A stretch of 64,000 nucleotides of DNA, from contig NC_134026.1 in NCBI RefSeq assembly GCF_964204645.1, positions 26,120,650-26,184,649 of the forward strand, written 5' to 3'. The DNA is from Tubulanus polymorphus. Lineage: Eukaryota > Nemertea > Palaeonemertea > Tubulaniformes > Tubulanidae. Within the stretch, counting starts at the first letter, position 1. Each line of letters opens with the position of its first letter. Positions 35,001 through 47,998 of the stretch are shown here, in pieces. The position numbers and the translations under genes were made by a program. The notes below the pieces were generated by a model. It was not told where the DNA came from, did not search any database, and was given only the letters and a program-made list of their open reading frames with translations.

Positions 35001-38000
35001 CATGTAAAACATTGTTTGCATGAAACAGACATTCTTGTTATGTCAATTTCTGTGCATTTTTTCCCCTAGTGCGTTGTCATTGGTCTACAGTCAACTGGAG
35101 AGGCGCGAACATTGGAACAGCTGGAAGAAGCTGGTGGTGAACTGACTGATTTTGTATCAACTGCCAAGTAAGTAAAGTTCTTATTCGAATATGCTATTAT
35201 AATTTTGAGTGGTGAGTTTAGGTTTAATGATGATATATTGTCGTTTCAGGGGTGTTTTTCAAACTTTGGTTGAAAAACATTTTCCAGCTCCTGATAGACG
35301 GAAATTCCGGAGTTTAATGGGGCTAGGTTCTGGTATATTTGATGATGATAGTCCATCTCAATCCCCCAAACCTGGCTTTAAGAGGAAGCCTGGTAAGTCA
35401 AAATATGGCAGATGACTACCAGTTACTGGTTTTTCCTGACAAAAATGAACTGTACTGTACACAATTTATTCATTTAACTCATTGTTTTATTTTCAGAGAG
35501 ATTTGAAGAAGGTATGTACATGTGCATGCATTATGTGATAGGGCAATACAGTAAAGTAACTGATTAATGAAAATTCAGTGATTAAAAACCATCTATGATT
35601 ATATTATACAGACAACTATCCACCAGAGAAAAAGATGAAAGAAAGCAGTTCATCATCATCTTCAGATGAATCAAGTTCTGAAGATGAAGAGGATTCAGAA
35701 CCGGATAGTGATTTCAATCCATTTGGTGGCTCGGATAGTGATGAAGATGGTAATTATTTATTTGATTATCAAGTGACAAGTATCAAACAGATCACCGGTA
35801 TGACATGTGTAGTAAGTCGAAATGTGACTGATTTTAGATCCATGGTTGAAGAAGAAAGCAAAGAAACAAAAGCTCAAAGCAAAAAGTAAAAAACCCAAAA
35901 AAGAGAAGAAAGTTAAGAAGGAGAAAAGAAAACACGATGATGAAGATGCTAAATTTGATAATGCCTTGAGAGCTGCAGGCCTCATGTCGAAAGGTCACCA
36001 ATCAGAAAATGATTACAGTTTATCAATTCCTAAAAAACCATTAGTTGATATAGGTAAATACATACGCAAGCTATAGTTGAGCAAAGTTATGCTGACTTCG
36101 TTTAATTTTTGTTCGTATGGCTGTAATTTGTATTTAAGGGCAAAGCACATCAGAACCAGTTAGTGTAGATGCTAGGGACCGTGCGATGACTCTGAAAAAC
36201 CAACTATTAAGACAAGTCGAGCAAATTGGTAAACATTTACCATCTAACACTCTAGATGAACTAATTGATCTTCTTGGTGGTCCAGATAATGTTGCAGAGG
36301 TATGAATATTTTCTGTCCTCTCTAAATATTTTATCAAGCCACTGGTCCGGTACTTTAATATTATTATATGAAACATTGATTTAGATGACCGGTAGAAAGG
36401 GCCGTGTTGTATGTAATGATGATGGTGAGATACAGTATGAATCTCGTAGTGAATTAGATGTTCCACTCGAAATTCTAAATCTTACTGAAAAACAAAGGTT
36501 TATGGATGGAGAAAAGGTTAGTCTCACTTGGATCCTGGATACACAGCTTATTCTGATCTTTGAAATATTGCTTCCATATTTCAGAACAAACTACGTATGC
36601 TTTTGTCTTATTTTGTAGCATATTGCTATCATTTCCGAGGCTGCCAGTTCAGGTATTTCTTTACAAGCTGACAGACGGGCTTACAATCAAAGACGACGTG
36701 TTCATATTACATTAGAATTACCATGGAGTGCTGATAGGGCTATACAGCAATTTGGTGAGTATTCATGCAAACGTCATTCATGTTCTACAATATCTTTGAA
36801 AAAATCAATCGAAAAATGCTGTTTTATTTTCATGTTAAGGACGTACACATCGATCAAATCAAGTGAGTGCACCAGAATATATATTCATGATCTCAGAATT
36901 AGCAGGAGAAAGGAGATTTGCTTCAACTGTCTCTAAGCGTTTAGAAAGTTTAGTAAGTGCCCTAATCATTGCATTTATGGTGATATTGCCTTAAAGAAAT
37001 TTTTTTGACCATTTAGAGCATATTTTTTGACTATGTTTTCAGGGTGCTTTAACTCATGGTGACAGGCGAGCCACTGAATCAAGAGATCTAAGCCAATTCA
37101 ACATAGATAATAAGGTATTTTGATAAATCAACCTCATCTTCGATGTTTGTAATTGAATGAATGCTATTTCTATTGCTTAAAATGCTCATTTGTAGTTTGG
37201 TCGTACGGCTCTTGAAAATGTGATGAAATCTGTGATAGAAATTGAAAACCCATTGGTTTCACTGCCTACTGATTATGAAGGTGATTTTATAAAAGGTATG
37301 TAATGAACCGTAAGAGGAAGTGAAACGCAAGTTATTTAGTGGTTTTGTATATTGTAATACTGGTAATCTTTCTATCTTAGAGTTACGTGAAGCATTAATC
37401 GGTGTCGGAATGCTTGCGTCGGATGCTAATTTCATTGTGCCAACTTTGGAGAAAGATTACAACAATATCAGCAAATTCCTTAATCGAATTTTGGGAATTA
37501 AAGTGTACTTGCAAAATCAACTGTTTAAGTTTTTCTCGGATACGCTGGCAGCAGTCATTCTTCAAGCGAAACGTGATGGAAAATGGGATCTCGGTATTTT
37601 AGGTAAGCAAACACTGTATAGATGGCGACATTGATCTTAAACTCTTCACACTGCTGTTTACCATTTGCCGAGTAGGAGTGCAAATATAAAAGTTTAAATA
37701 AGGCAAAATGTTTCCTGGATGGAGTGAATAGCTCATTAACCGATATTTATAGCATCAATCCAAGATTTGATAGCAACTTTAGTTGACATCTAACCGAGGT
37801 CAAGGTCATAAATGAGATGGTGTATGATAAGCACGTTTACATCACACTTCATCCTGCAATTATAAACGTCATTAATGTAGTATAACGAAGTGTTTTCTAG
37901 CGTGATTGATGAGATCAACTAGAGATCAGTCAGTGTGTAGCACCACTTGACCATAGTTTTCAAAAACAATGTCCTTTCCTTCGTGTATATGCAGATTGGT

Positions 38001-41000
38001 TTTATCCAGTTGTAATTCTTAAATCTTCAATAGCTCCATTTGGATAGATAGTTTTGCGTTGATATGATGCTTCGAAGATCGTAACCCTTTTCACTTATAG
38101 AGTAGACAATAAAAAATATATTTCTTCAGATCTTGGTGCTGGTAGTGAAAATGTAAAGGTGCTAAAACGTCAAGTATTTATCGGCCACAAGTCCGCAAAT
38201 GGTGCAAAGACAGAACTTATAACTGTGAGTTGTTTGAAATCTGACCACTCGTCGATAGACGAATGATGATATCAGTGTAAATAAGCCCTTTATAAATATG
38301 TATTTGTATAATCATCCAGGTGAGTGTTGAAAGAGGTCTATCCTGGGAGGATGTGTTAGACATTTGGAGGGACCATACTGGCAAGGAGGATGGGTTCTAT
38401 GTATCAACTCAGGTAGTTTATTTTGCATATCCGCTAATTTTGGAGAAAGGTAGTTAATTTGTCGTTTTTATATCAATGTCGATATTTTCTGCTTAAAGAT
38501 GAGGGCTAGGAACACAACTTGTATTCTGGCAGTGGCTCAGTCAAGTAGCCGGAAAAGAGAAAAACTGTACAATGTTTACAGACCAAACACAGGTTTACAA
38601 CCTCGACCAGAATCATTAGAATCGATAAAAAAGAAATACAAAAAGGTATTAAATGCACACTTCCTTATTATCGAAGTATAACAGGTTGCTTTATGCGAAA
38701 ATGATTTGAGGTTTTTCCAATGAAATTAAGAAGCTGAAATATGACCGTGTATTGCAGGTTGTAGCGGATGAAGCCCAATATTCCTGGGAACAACAATTTG
38801 ATTCCTCCGCTAAACACTGCAGTCATATGTTTTTGTAAGTTGACCATTTCTGAACTCCTGTTTAAGACACCACATAGCGATCAAATGTTCACAATTCAAG
38901 CGATTGTTATTTCAGGCACGGAGTATGCAAAAGACAAACTGTCGGATTATCATGTGAAATTGGTTTGCGAATTCGTACCTATCACATACTGGCGGGATCT
39001 GTATTGAGCGTTTGGGGTAAAGTTGAGAATGTTTTGACATCGGTTCCTGGTGCGAGTGCCTCGCGTATGCAGATTGTACGACTACGCACGGATGATGGAA
39101 AACGTATTGTTGGTAAGTACACACGTTTATTTACTACAACAAAATCATCGATGAACTATTGTTTAATGTGAACATGGTAGAGGTATTTCGTTACTGCTGC
39201 CCCGATTAAACTACTCGCATGGCTCACACAGTTCCCTTGGTAAAAAGAAAAAAACAGAATGTATCAATTTTACATATGCTCATCCTGGTAGAAAATATTA
39301 TGCTATTTTAGTGCCTGCAAATAGCATAGGTATAACTAAATTATGTTACCTGTCATGGTCTGACTGCTGAGTAAGTGTCTGCTTTCTCCTGATAGGCTTT
39401 CATTTTCACTGAAAAAGAGATTAATTGATAAAAGCCTCGACTTCTTTAGCATTTTGAATCAATTGCAATATTCAGTTGCACCTTTGTGTGTCGATTAAAC
39501 ACCCATATTCGTTGTCAGTCCACTGAAGTAATTTTTCTATCCAGTCAGTTCGAAGAAATTCCTCAAAGTTGACCAGTGAACACACAACAACTGAAAGTAT
39601 ATCAACTTATATACCTGGAACTCGTTCTAGCTGATCTATTTATTTCATGGTATCTCGTACTCTGCATAAGTATTTTACTTAGTATTCAAAGCTTACTTGA
39701 TTCAGCAAAAAGGTCTTTCATTGTTCCGATTCTTTCTCCATCTAGCCTATCGAAGATTCCCGATTGGAAATTCATCTGAGCCTCGCTATATATACGTGTA
39801 CAGAGATGAACCACGCGTTCTTCTATATTTGTGTTTTCTTGCTCGAGATGTTTGTTCAGTTTGTGGCTGCAGGCAATCTGTTTAAAGAGAGTCACCCTCG
39901 CGTTTCTGTTACCGGCTATTCATAACTTTCATGCGTACCGAATTGACACTAACCTGTTTAAAGTCACTGATGAAAAGATACAGAAGTTGATGTGTGGCTT
40001 TGTACCCATTGTCTTCTGGTGGACTACGTGGCCGCATGAATTCCAGACATTTCGGAGAAATATCACACTTTTCCGATGACGCTCTAGGATTGAATCATTA
40101 AACAAATGTTATAAGTATCATGATTTGAAAATACAGTTTAGGAAAGAAGTTTTCATACTCGTGCGTTCCGATTAATCTAGAGAAGCATTCATCCCCTACT
40201 CCTGTATCATATTTGTATAGTTCGGCGTGTACTCTATCTGAATCTAACCCGTTCAGTTCATAATAATGCGTGCTGATTTTATGCGGACGATTCAATGTCA
40301 AAAAATTCATCGGTCCTTCGCTGAGCGGCGAGAATTTCTCATTGTACGAATCTAACTCGTTAGATTTAGTGAGATCGATGATGTTAGTCACATGGTTGTA
40401 TAGTTCATTGATCTTCTTGCTTTCATCAGTTGGAAGTCTGTCTGATTGACTTAACTTTCCAAGTGTATCTGTACAGAAAGAAGAATTAGAAATTCTGAAT
40501 TATGACAGCTTGATACGTCGGTGTCGTGAAAATTTACTTTTGATAATGAACGAGGCCTACCTTTGATTACCTGTATAGCAGTGAGAGCATCCGCATCAAC
40601 ATTGTCAATATCTGATTCAAACAGGTTAAACAATTTCGTTAAGTGTTCGCAAATCTTATCAGATAACTCCGCTTTGTGATAGGAGGATGAAAAAAAGTTT
40701 TGCTGCAACGCTAGAACACAGAGAAAACATAGCAGTGCTATTCCGATATTCCTGATACTCCTTTTCATTTCCTATCAGTAAGTTGAATTCGTATAGCTTA
40801 GGCTAACTGTACTGGTATGTGTTTACTTTGTGCAACACTTTCAGTACTACCAGTTGTATTGGGGCAAGACTTTTCTTGTGATCCTTGGACCGATAAATAA
40901 CAAAGTCATTCTTTTGAACTTATTTTCGGTTCAGCGCATGACAACGTGTACGCTTTTATTCATGTAGTTTAATTGTTTTTATACATGAATGCATGCCTCG

Positions 41001-42615
41001 GAGCCTCTTTTAGATATTAGACAATAATCCTTGCAAATAAAATGGTTTCTATATCTGAGAGGTATCCAGTCATATGATGATTTTCAGTGTGAAGAATACT
41101 TGCTCCATCCGCCTCCACTGTTAGTTTTACATTTCACCGATCAAATTATCATTTTCTTCTTGAACTACAGTTTGTGGTGACATAATAAGGTTTACGAACC
41201 AGTGATCCAGAATTTGAGGACTGGTCGTCATAGAAATTCTGGAACCTTGAATTCCACTGTGGTTTATAATTACAAATTATATCCCACTCATAATTTCGAG
41301 TTCATGATTTTTTCGGGGGAATCAAATCGTTTTGAGATCGCAGTTTTTATTTCTTGGTCAATTTCTTGCTGAATGAGGATTTGTACTTTATGTTTAATCA
41401 GGGAGGTGCGAGGAAATGTCCCTGGTCTAATATTCACATGACACAATATCCTTCAGTTTACAAAATAACTCCCCAACAGTCGCTTCTAATCTTATTCGAA
41501 ACAATGATTGCTTCTTGAAAGTGCCAAGTGATACCCATGGGTAAGCCACATTACCATTCACTCTGATCTTCCACGACGTAGCCATAAATGGATAAATCAA
41601 TGAACTAACTTTTAGATATTTCCGTTTCTTCAATCACCCAGCGGTTTCTCCCAGACAGCAATGATTCTGTTGTTTAATCGACAATAAACACTTAAGATGT
41701 CATCTACTCGAGTTTACTCGACTTATCACAATCTGCAGATATTGATTTCATCATATCATTCTCCATCATACAATTCTAATGTCGTTTTTGCATGTGTAAA
41801 TGTTGTTTCCAGATTCTCTGAAAAACATGTTCTCTGACAGTGAAGTCAAAACATGATGAGTCTTTAGCAAAATATGATTCTAATGATTTATACAAACTAG
41901 CAGTCAGAATATTGATTTTCATGGTTTCTCAAGCGTCATCTGTTTATGAATTCATGTGGCGTAAGGATTGTCATTTTTCACAACTTTCTTTTCATTGAAC
42001 TGTGGATACCGGTACACTCCCTCCACCCTTCCCTCTCTCTATTTAATGTCATTGTTAATTCAGATTCTGTCGAGTCTACCGTTACCACGTCTTCATGAAT
42101 AATTGAAAAGCATTCATTATTTTTGAGAACTTAATTCTGGTTGTAATAGAAAACCTGCAGCAGTCTACGCGAAATATTTTACTAGTTGGTCTTCTCTGTC
42201 AACAATGTTTGTACAAAACAAACTGGCTTTTCTTTACTTTACGAAGATGGAGTTTCAGGTGTCTACTGTAATTCTGCCTCAGTAATGAGAGAGATATGAA
42301 TGATATGTAGTCGGAGATGGATATTGATGGAACTTGACTCGTTTTTGTCTAGTTTATCTGAATGATGATGAGGTTTTATGTTTTTATTTTACAGGGAGTA
42401 TCATTCCGGGAAATTGTTACGACGCGATGTGTAATGTTCTAAAAGATTGGGCGAATAATGGGACTCCGACGCAGGTACGCAGCAATAGTCCATTCCTGAA
42501 ACAGCATGTCGTTGCTAGTCGCAGTGACAGTCCTCTTCTGATGACCGGCGGGCACTCATCGACTTCTTCTAAATATGCATCATTCAAGAGTTTAGATATG
42601 CCCAGTTTTTTCTAA
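32079..42615 (+). CDS. SBNO1: Strawberry notch homologue (SBNO), about 29 exons
   Basis: Joined exons follow SBNO1 from the Ser/Thr/Pro-rich N-terminus to the end. Recognisable parts in order: [14 protein letters not shown]; the Q-like motif and Walker A in [18 protein letters not shown]; the DEAH-like box [17 protein letters not shown]-type motif (YASATG); an acidic Ser/Glu/Asp linker then a Lys-rich stretch; [24 protein letters not shown]; the arginine-finger-type [11 protein letters not shown]; and a C-terminal domain ending with a GSIIPGNC block in the last exon (42395-42615). SBNO proteins are nuclear helicase-like regulators tied to Notch and other transcription programmes. The start is the first of four consecutive ATGs, just after a possible acceptor (ttgtag), so a 5' UTR exon is likely. 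The last intron (39113-42394) is about 3.3 kb and contains an antisense gene. Whether it corresponds to SBNO1 or a pre-duplication SBNO cannot be settled. Confidence 0.93.
35497..35511 (+). other. SBNO1: 15-nt microexon of SBNO
   Basis: Between tttcag and gtatgt the exon AGAGATTTGAAGAAG encodes the core of ERFEE. It keeps phase with the exon ending at about 35392 (...FKRKP G|) and the exon starting at about 35611 (|AC AAC TAT). Length is divisible by three, so it could be skipped without a frameshift. Confidence 0.7.
39156..40768 (-). CDS. C16orf89-like (UPF0764) secreted protein, copy 1, nested in SBNO last intron
   Basis: Seven exons (40768-40561, 40468-40159, 40083-39954, 39877-39697, 39590-39482, 39408-39350, 39235-39156) give 1,077 nt, 358 residues. 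The N-terminus ([20 protein letters not shown]) is a signal peptide or anchor. Family blocks follow: [70 protein letters not shown] and a terminal NCVSHASS block matching the CSSH region of human C16orf89. C16orf89 is a secreted, thyroid-enriched vertebrate protein of unknown biochemical role. The gene runs antisense inside the last intron of SBNO and has the same seven-exon, same-phase structure as the copy at 44153-47489. Both copies look intact. Confidence 0.85.
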
Positions 42616-43683
42616 TGCATGATAACTGAAAAATTTCATCGACATATTTGTTATTCATAAAGGTTTCGATGCTGATGCTGAAGATGAGCGCATGCCTCTC
42701 TATGGCAATGCCCTACTAGCATACTTGAATTTCAATTCAATCAACTCCTGATTTTCTTCTAATAGCCTAAGTGCGGAGAGATTGTGTAAAGAAATCTAGC
42801 TGACACTCAGATAGTTGTGTGTCATTCTATATGCCACGCCCTGGGTTTGGGTTTTGTACTACGGTGTACTTTGGTGTTCAGAGAAACCGAATAGAATTGT
42901 ATATTGCCTAAATACACGACTGGTTGCATTTTTGGTTCTTTCTGTAGAGCTTGTATGTGGTTAATAGAGCTGTTTAGCAGACATTAGTTGCTGTTTTCTT
43001 AGGAAAGTTAAAGCAGGAAGAGTTGTTCGCCTGTTTATGTGACTGGGAGGAAAATGATGTAAGCATGATTTGCAATGATGATAGCCCAGCAATGAATTTG
43101 AATGTATATAGATTTATGAAATAGATTCACCAAATATGGATTGAATAAATCATCAGAATCATCCATGCCTTCACTATCAGTGTATTAGATTTTACAAATA
43201 TTGAATCCTTCTGATGAATTATTACTAGAATAAGGTCGTAATAATCATGAATTGTTTGAATACATCATTACGTATCAAAGCAATGATAATTTTAATGATG
43301 AATTAGTACTTGATTTTCTTCATAATTTCAATGATTTCCAGTGCAGTAATTTACATATTTGTTCACGTGAATGTGATTCAACATTTAACCCTATTGGGGC
43401 TGTATGATAATTGAATTCTAGTAGATGAAATATTCCGAGAATGATGAGTGATTGATATTCAGAAGAGAAAAAATCAATGGTGATAAGATTTGAGTGTGAA
43501 GAGGTTTGCTGGATGTTGGGATTAATCATTAAAAACTGAAACTGCGTTGATTTTAACTGATTAATGTTTGTACATGTATATTGTTGGTTAGCGTGTATGA
43601 TTCTGTTAAATGTGTAAATAGATATATGAAGAGTTGTCAGTTTGAGGTCTATTGCATTTTTATTACGCTAAAAGAGCTTTCTT

Positions 43684-43756
<73 letters not shown>

Positions 43757-43795
43757 AAATGTATAATTTTTGTACTTGTTGATATTGAAAATAAA
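42616..43795 (+). other. SBNO1: 3' UTR of SBNO
   Basis: Non-coding AT-rich sequence from the SBNO stop to a good poly(A) signal (AATAAA at 43790-43795), just after a long TA microsatellite. No other gene is seen. Confidence 0.6.
43684..43754. repeat. (TA)n microsatellite
   Basis: About 71 bp of almost pure TA dinucleotides with two interruptions, self-complementary, inside the presumed SBNO 3' UTR. The open frames crossing it on both strands are repeat artefacts. Confidence 0.95.
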
Positions 43796-44152
43796 GAAAA
43801 GATTTGGAATATTCCTTTAATTCTAGCGTTTTTTGTCGACTTCTTTTTTGTTTTTTGGTGTGAAAATCTCCCGAGTTATTGGCACTCCTAAGAGCGTGCC
43901 TAGCATCTGAATGGGGGGAGGCCAGAGAAACCCGAATTCTATAGGATACTATAGTAAAAGGGCAATTCTCCAAAGTTCCTGCTGGCAACTGTCCCCTGCA
44001 CCCCCTCCGCACGGTCCTCACTAATACCAGTACATCATTCACAGTTACTACCAGAATGAATGGATGAATCATCTAATTGGTTGAATGTGTATTTTATTAT
44101 GCCCACAGTATAAGAAGCGTTTATGGAATGAAAGCTATATACCATTACTTAT

Positions 44153-47100
44153 TCACCACGAATAGCAGTTCAAAATAGCCGGCTTAAATTTCGTTAGAAA
44201 GGTCTGAAAGAATCTTGCAAACACGCCAAAGCCTAGACCTGACGTGTGACACGAACAATCTCCTGCAACGAGATAAAGTTTTGAGATTTTATCTCCGAAC
44301 AAGAAATACTGCAATCCAATACACGTGTCAACTATTGTGAAAATCTAAGAAGTTAAAACGGGCCTCGCGGTTATTGGTTGGGTGGGTCAATTGAAGCAAG
44401 GACAAAAATTCGACCAACCAATAAAAACTTACCAATCATTTGAAGATCATTTAATAATTTTCTCCGAGATCTGAATCTGAAATACGAAGAATTGGTGACG
44501 ACGATTTATGATTTCTCATGATATACATCTCTGGTTGGACCGGGCATTGCTTACCTTTGAAACTGTCCAAATTCGGGGTGAGCGCCGAAGCACCCATATT
44601 CGTTATTGGACCATTCCAAGAGTTTATTTAACCATGCGATTTGGAAAAACTCGTCAAAATTCAGTGATATGCATAGCAGGACTGTGATAGAAAATATATA
44701 AAATATTCATCGTAATTTCAGAGCACGCCATAATGTCACGTGCTGATATATATACATCACACATTTTCCAAATTCCCAAGTTACAACACTCCGTAGCTGA
44801 GACGCTTAATGCATTATTTTCCTGCAACATTTCATTAAAACAGATCCCTGACGTTCAGAACAGAATGAAACAATTTCTGCAGGTTTTCCCTTGGTACTTC
44901 ATATATATTTTCCAGTTATATCAAACACTTACTGGATTCGATAAAAACATCTCGCAAAGGGGCGGATAGATAGTTTAATTCTGTGTCTTCCAGCCTTCCC
45001 GATTTGAAAATCATTTTCGCTTCCGCGAACAGGCGGGAACATAGGTGTTGACTCATGTTAAGTGTGTTAGTCTGCATCGGATGTAGAGCTGCGTTCATTT
45101 GGGTGGAACAAGATACCTACGGAAAAAGTACACCATCGTGGCACGGTTTTTAATATCAAATTTAAGATATATGCTTCGTTGGTCAACTTACACATATCAA
45201 ATATATACATTACATGCTTCTGCGCTGCAACTTACGGATTCTAAATCGCTTATGACATAATACAACAATTGGTGCGTCGCGTTGTATCCACTATCCCGAG
45301 GTGGATGATGTGGGTACATCATTTGAAGACACTCTAAGGGAATACTGCATTTTTCCGAACCACTGAAATTCGAATATCTAGATATCAATATGAGAATGTC
45401 TTTTTAAAAATACATGAATTAAATATTTTATAAAATAAAGATCTATATGAATTACTTTAGCTTGAATATGAAACACCGAACTCTACATCGAATTTCTTCG
45501 GCAAGATCTCGCCATTTTTACTGAATTTATATTTCCACTTACGGATAAGTTCCCAATAATCTAGTTATGCAGTCATCACCAGCTTTTTCGTTGTAGGTAT
45601 CTAAGTCGTTCATGTAGGTGTGAACGTTTACGCCCAATAGCAGATAGCTGGAATCTACGTGCCGCGGTGTCCGATCCAGGGTCAGAAATTTCAATTTGTC
45701 TTCCGTCAATATTTTAAATCGTTTGGCGTACGTGTTTTCTATGAGTTTTTCTCTTTCTTTTGCACTATTTATCACATTCTGCGTCCGTCTGTTCAAGTTT
45801 TCGACAATTCTCCAACATGATGTAGGTTCTTCGGATAGCGCATTAAGTGTCTTCATAAATGCAGCTATATGGATTAAGAAATATGCATATGTTATCGAAA
45901 TTTAGTTTATGGCTTGGTTAAATAAAGTGAAAGGTGGATTGCAAAATATGACAGATTTCGACTGCCCAATATTCGTTCTCAGATTTTTATTGCAAGCAGG
46001 TATTATTCCCCGCTGCAAATGTCCTTGTTTTCTCTTGGTGACAACTTATTTATTTACCATCGTCCTGAGCTTTGGGAAGGAAAATACGTGCCATGAGCGC
46101 ATAATGCTCATCGTGCGCTCGTTAACGTTGGCTGAGTATCAGTGGTATCTAAAATACATAGAGTTCCTCTTAATGTATTTTTGGTAGTGTCCAAATTTTA
46201 TCAAAATTGAACAAAAATCGGTTTGATTATAAGTAAATTCTTGGCTTAAATCCGTATTAACTGGACCATATTTTTCATTAAGAATAGGTACCTACAAAAC
46301 CAGCGATATGTTACTACGAAGCCTCCATACGTATGTTCCTCCTCCGTACACAGAAAGTTTATTTTGACGTTTATGCATGGGCTTTTTTTAATCATTGGAC
46401 CGGTTGCAGTTGTCGCACCAGTGACCAACTACGCCTCTGTGATTGAAAATCATTCATATTTACCACATTTTCACACGAACGTTTTCCACGCGTAGTTCAT
46501 ACGTTAGAAAATGTTGTCTACTTATGGACCGAGCATGGATTTTGGAATTATAGAAGATAGTATCCAAAGTCTAATACCGTCATAAAAACTCATTGACCAC
46601 AACCCTTTACGTTCATACAACCTTTCACGAAGGTAAAAACTGTAGGATTCGTCCTTGAATAGGAAGTCTCCCTAAATGAGTTGCTGGTCAGGGGTAAATC
46701 AATGGAGGTGGGGGTGACAATTTCCATGTTGGGCTTATCATTCTAAGGAAAATTTGGAAGGGGAGGGGTTGTCGTCTGAGAGGTACTTGGCAAAGGGTAA
46801 TTTTAATAGCGGTTAATGTCTAGAGTGTTGTCGGGGGCAAAAATGGGTTTGTTGTAGAACCCACAGTGAAATAAAGTGAAATGACGGCCGCCTAATATAA
46901 ATTTGGTATTTATTCCCGAGAAAAAAACTATTTCGACGTCCACGAGATTTTGAGAGATTTTCTGATTTTTTTTTTATGTATGCGTTCATCCATGGTCATT
47001 CCCTTACAAGACTTTGAAAATCGTAACCTGCTCGTTTTTATGCATTCATATTTACATCAAAACGTGTATTAGAGTACATGTTCAGACTTAGAATGATTTA

Positions 47101-47489
47101 GCAAAAGGAGATTTCGTAATATTACAACACAATCTTATCTTGCATAGTCGAGATAATAGTTTCGGAAGTTTACACAATATTGAACGTCATACAAAGGATC
47201 GGAACCACAACATGTAAAGTAAAAACACTGTAGGAAAACAGGGAAACGAAAAACATTTCTTGGGCTTACCTTGACCGTGTAGAATTCCAAAAATCCCGTC
47301 AGGATTCAAATGTTCCACATCTGCCTCAAATGTCGACAGAAGTCGATCCAGACGACGGTAAACAGCCCGCGCCAATTTTTCTCCGCCATTTGATTGATGA
47401 TTTTGCTGGACAGCATTTGCAAAAACATAGAAACTCGCCAACAGAGCCAGGAATACCGCTCTAATGAAGAAAGCAGCCCCGAGTTCCAT
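44153..47489 (-). CDS. C16orf89-like (UPF0764) secreted protein, copy 2
   Basis: Seven exons (47489-47270, 45864-45543, 45377-45236, 45116-44933, 44681-44555, 44476-44433, 44262-44153) give 1,149 nt, 382 residues. A signal peptide begins MELGAAFFIRAVFLALLAS. It is followed by LNPDGIFGILHGQ, DDCITRLLGTYP, CSIPLECLQMM, SGYNATHQLLYYVISD, LCSRLFAEAKM, DVFIESS, FDEFFQIAWLNKLLEW and a final CSCHTSG block. The order and spacing match the nested copy at 39156-40768, and every intron has the same phase. The products have diverged substantially, so the duplication is not recent. Intron 1 (about 1.4 kb) holds nothing recognisable. Exon 3 could instead begin at a second in-frame acceptor 15 nt further on. 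Confidence 0.85.
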
Positions 47490-47998
47490 TAAGAATCAGA
47501 CTGCAATAAACCTATCGATGAGAGTGTTCGACAAACAGAAAATGACGGTCGCTTTGATACGCAAATCGCACAGCTGTTTAGAAGCCACCGAATCGTGTTA
47601 TAATAATTGAGCTTAGGTGTTTTTGGTTGATGAAATGAAAATTGATAGGTTCTAACACCACTCAGCAACTTCTTCAAGCAAAATGACTCCAGTGCAAGTG
47701 AGTGTATTTTCTATGAGGGTTTTCAGAGTACCAGGTAAAGAAACACCGGTGCGAAAAAACCCGCTATCGAAACGCAATTTAAGATAATATACTGGTATTT
47801 TGTACTTTTTATGCATCGAGATTAGATTCTACCCACACAGCACGACGAACGTGCCCATGATATCGATACGCAATATCAAAGGTCTCGTCGATGGTTTACT
47901 GTGTTTCTATTATCTCACAAGGAATCAAAATTTAAATTTAGGTGTAATCCGTGTAGAGAAATAAAACGTTAACAAAAAATTTATCGACGGAAATAGCT
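47490..47998. other. Spacer upstream of C16orf89-like copy 2
   Basis: Contains the presumed promoter of copy 2. An ORF at 47489-47677 on the same strand abuts the gene but is not conserved-looking. Nothing else seen. Confidence 0.35.

Noticed and set aside
43581-44072. ORFs rich in Tyr/Ile on both strands
   Set aside because: They are translations of the TA microsatellite.
47489-47677. Extra N-terminal exon for C16orf89-like copy 2
   Set aside because: The ATG at 47489 already gives a complete signal peptide; the upstream frame is not contiguous or conserved-looking.
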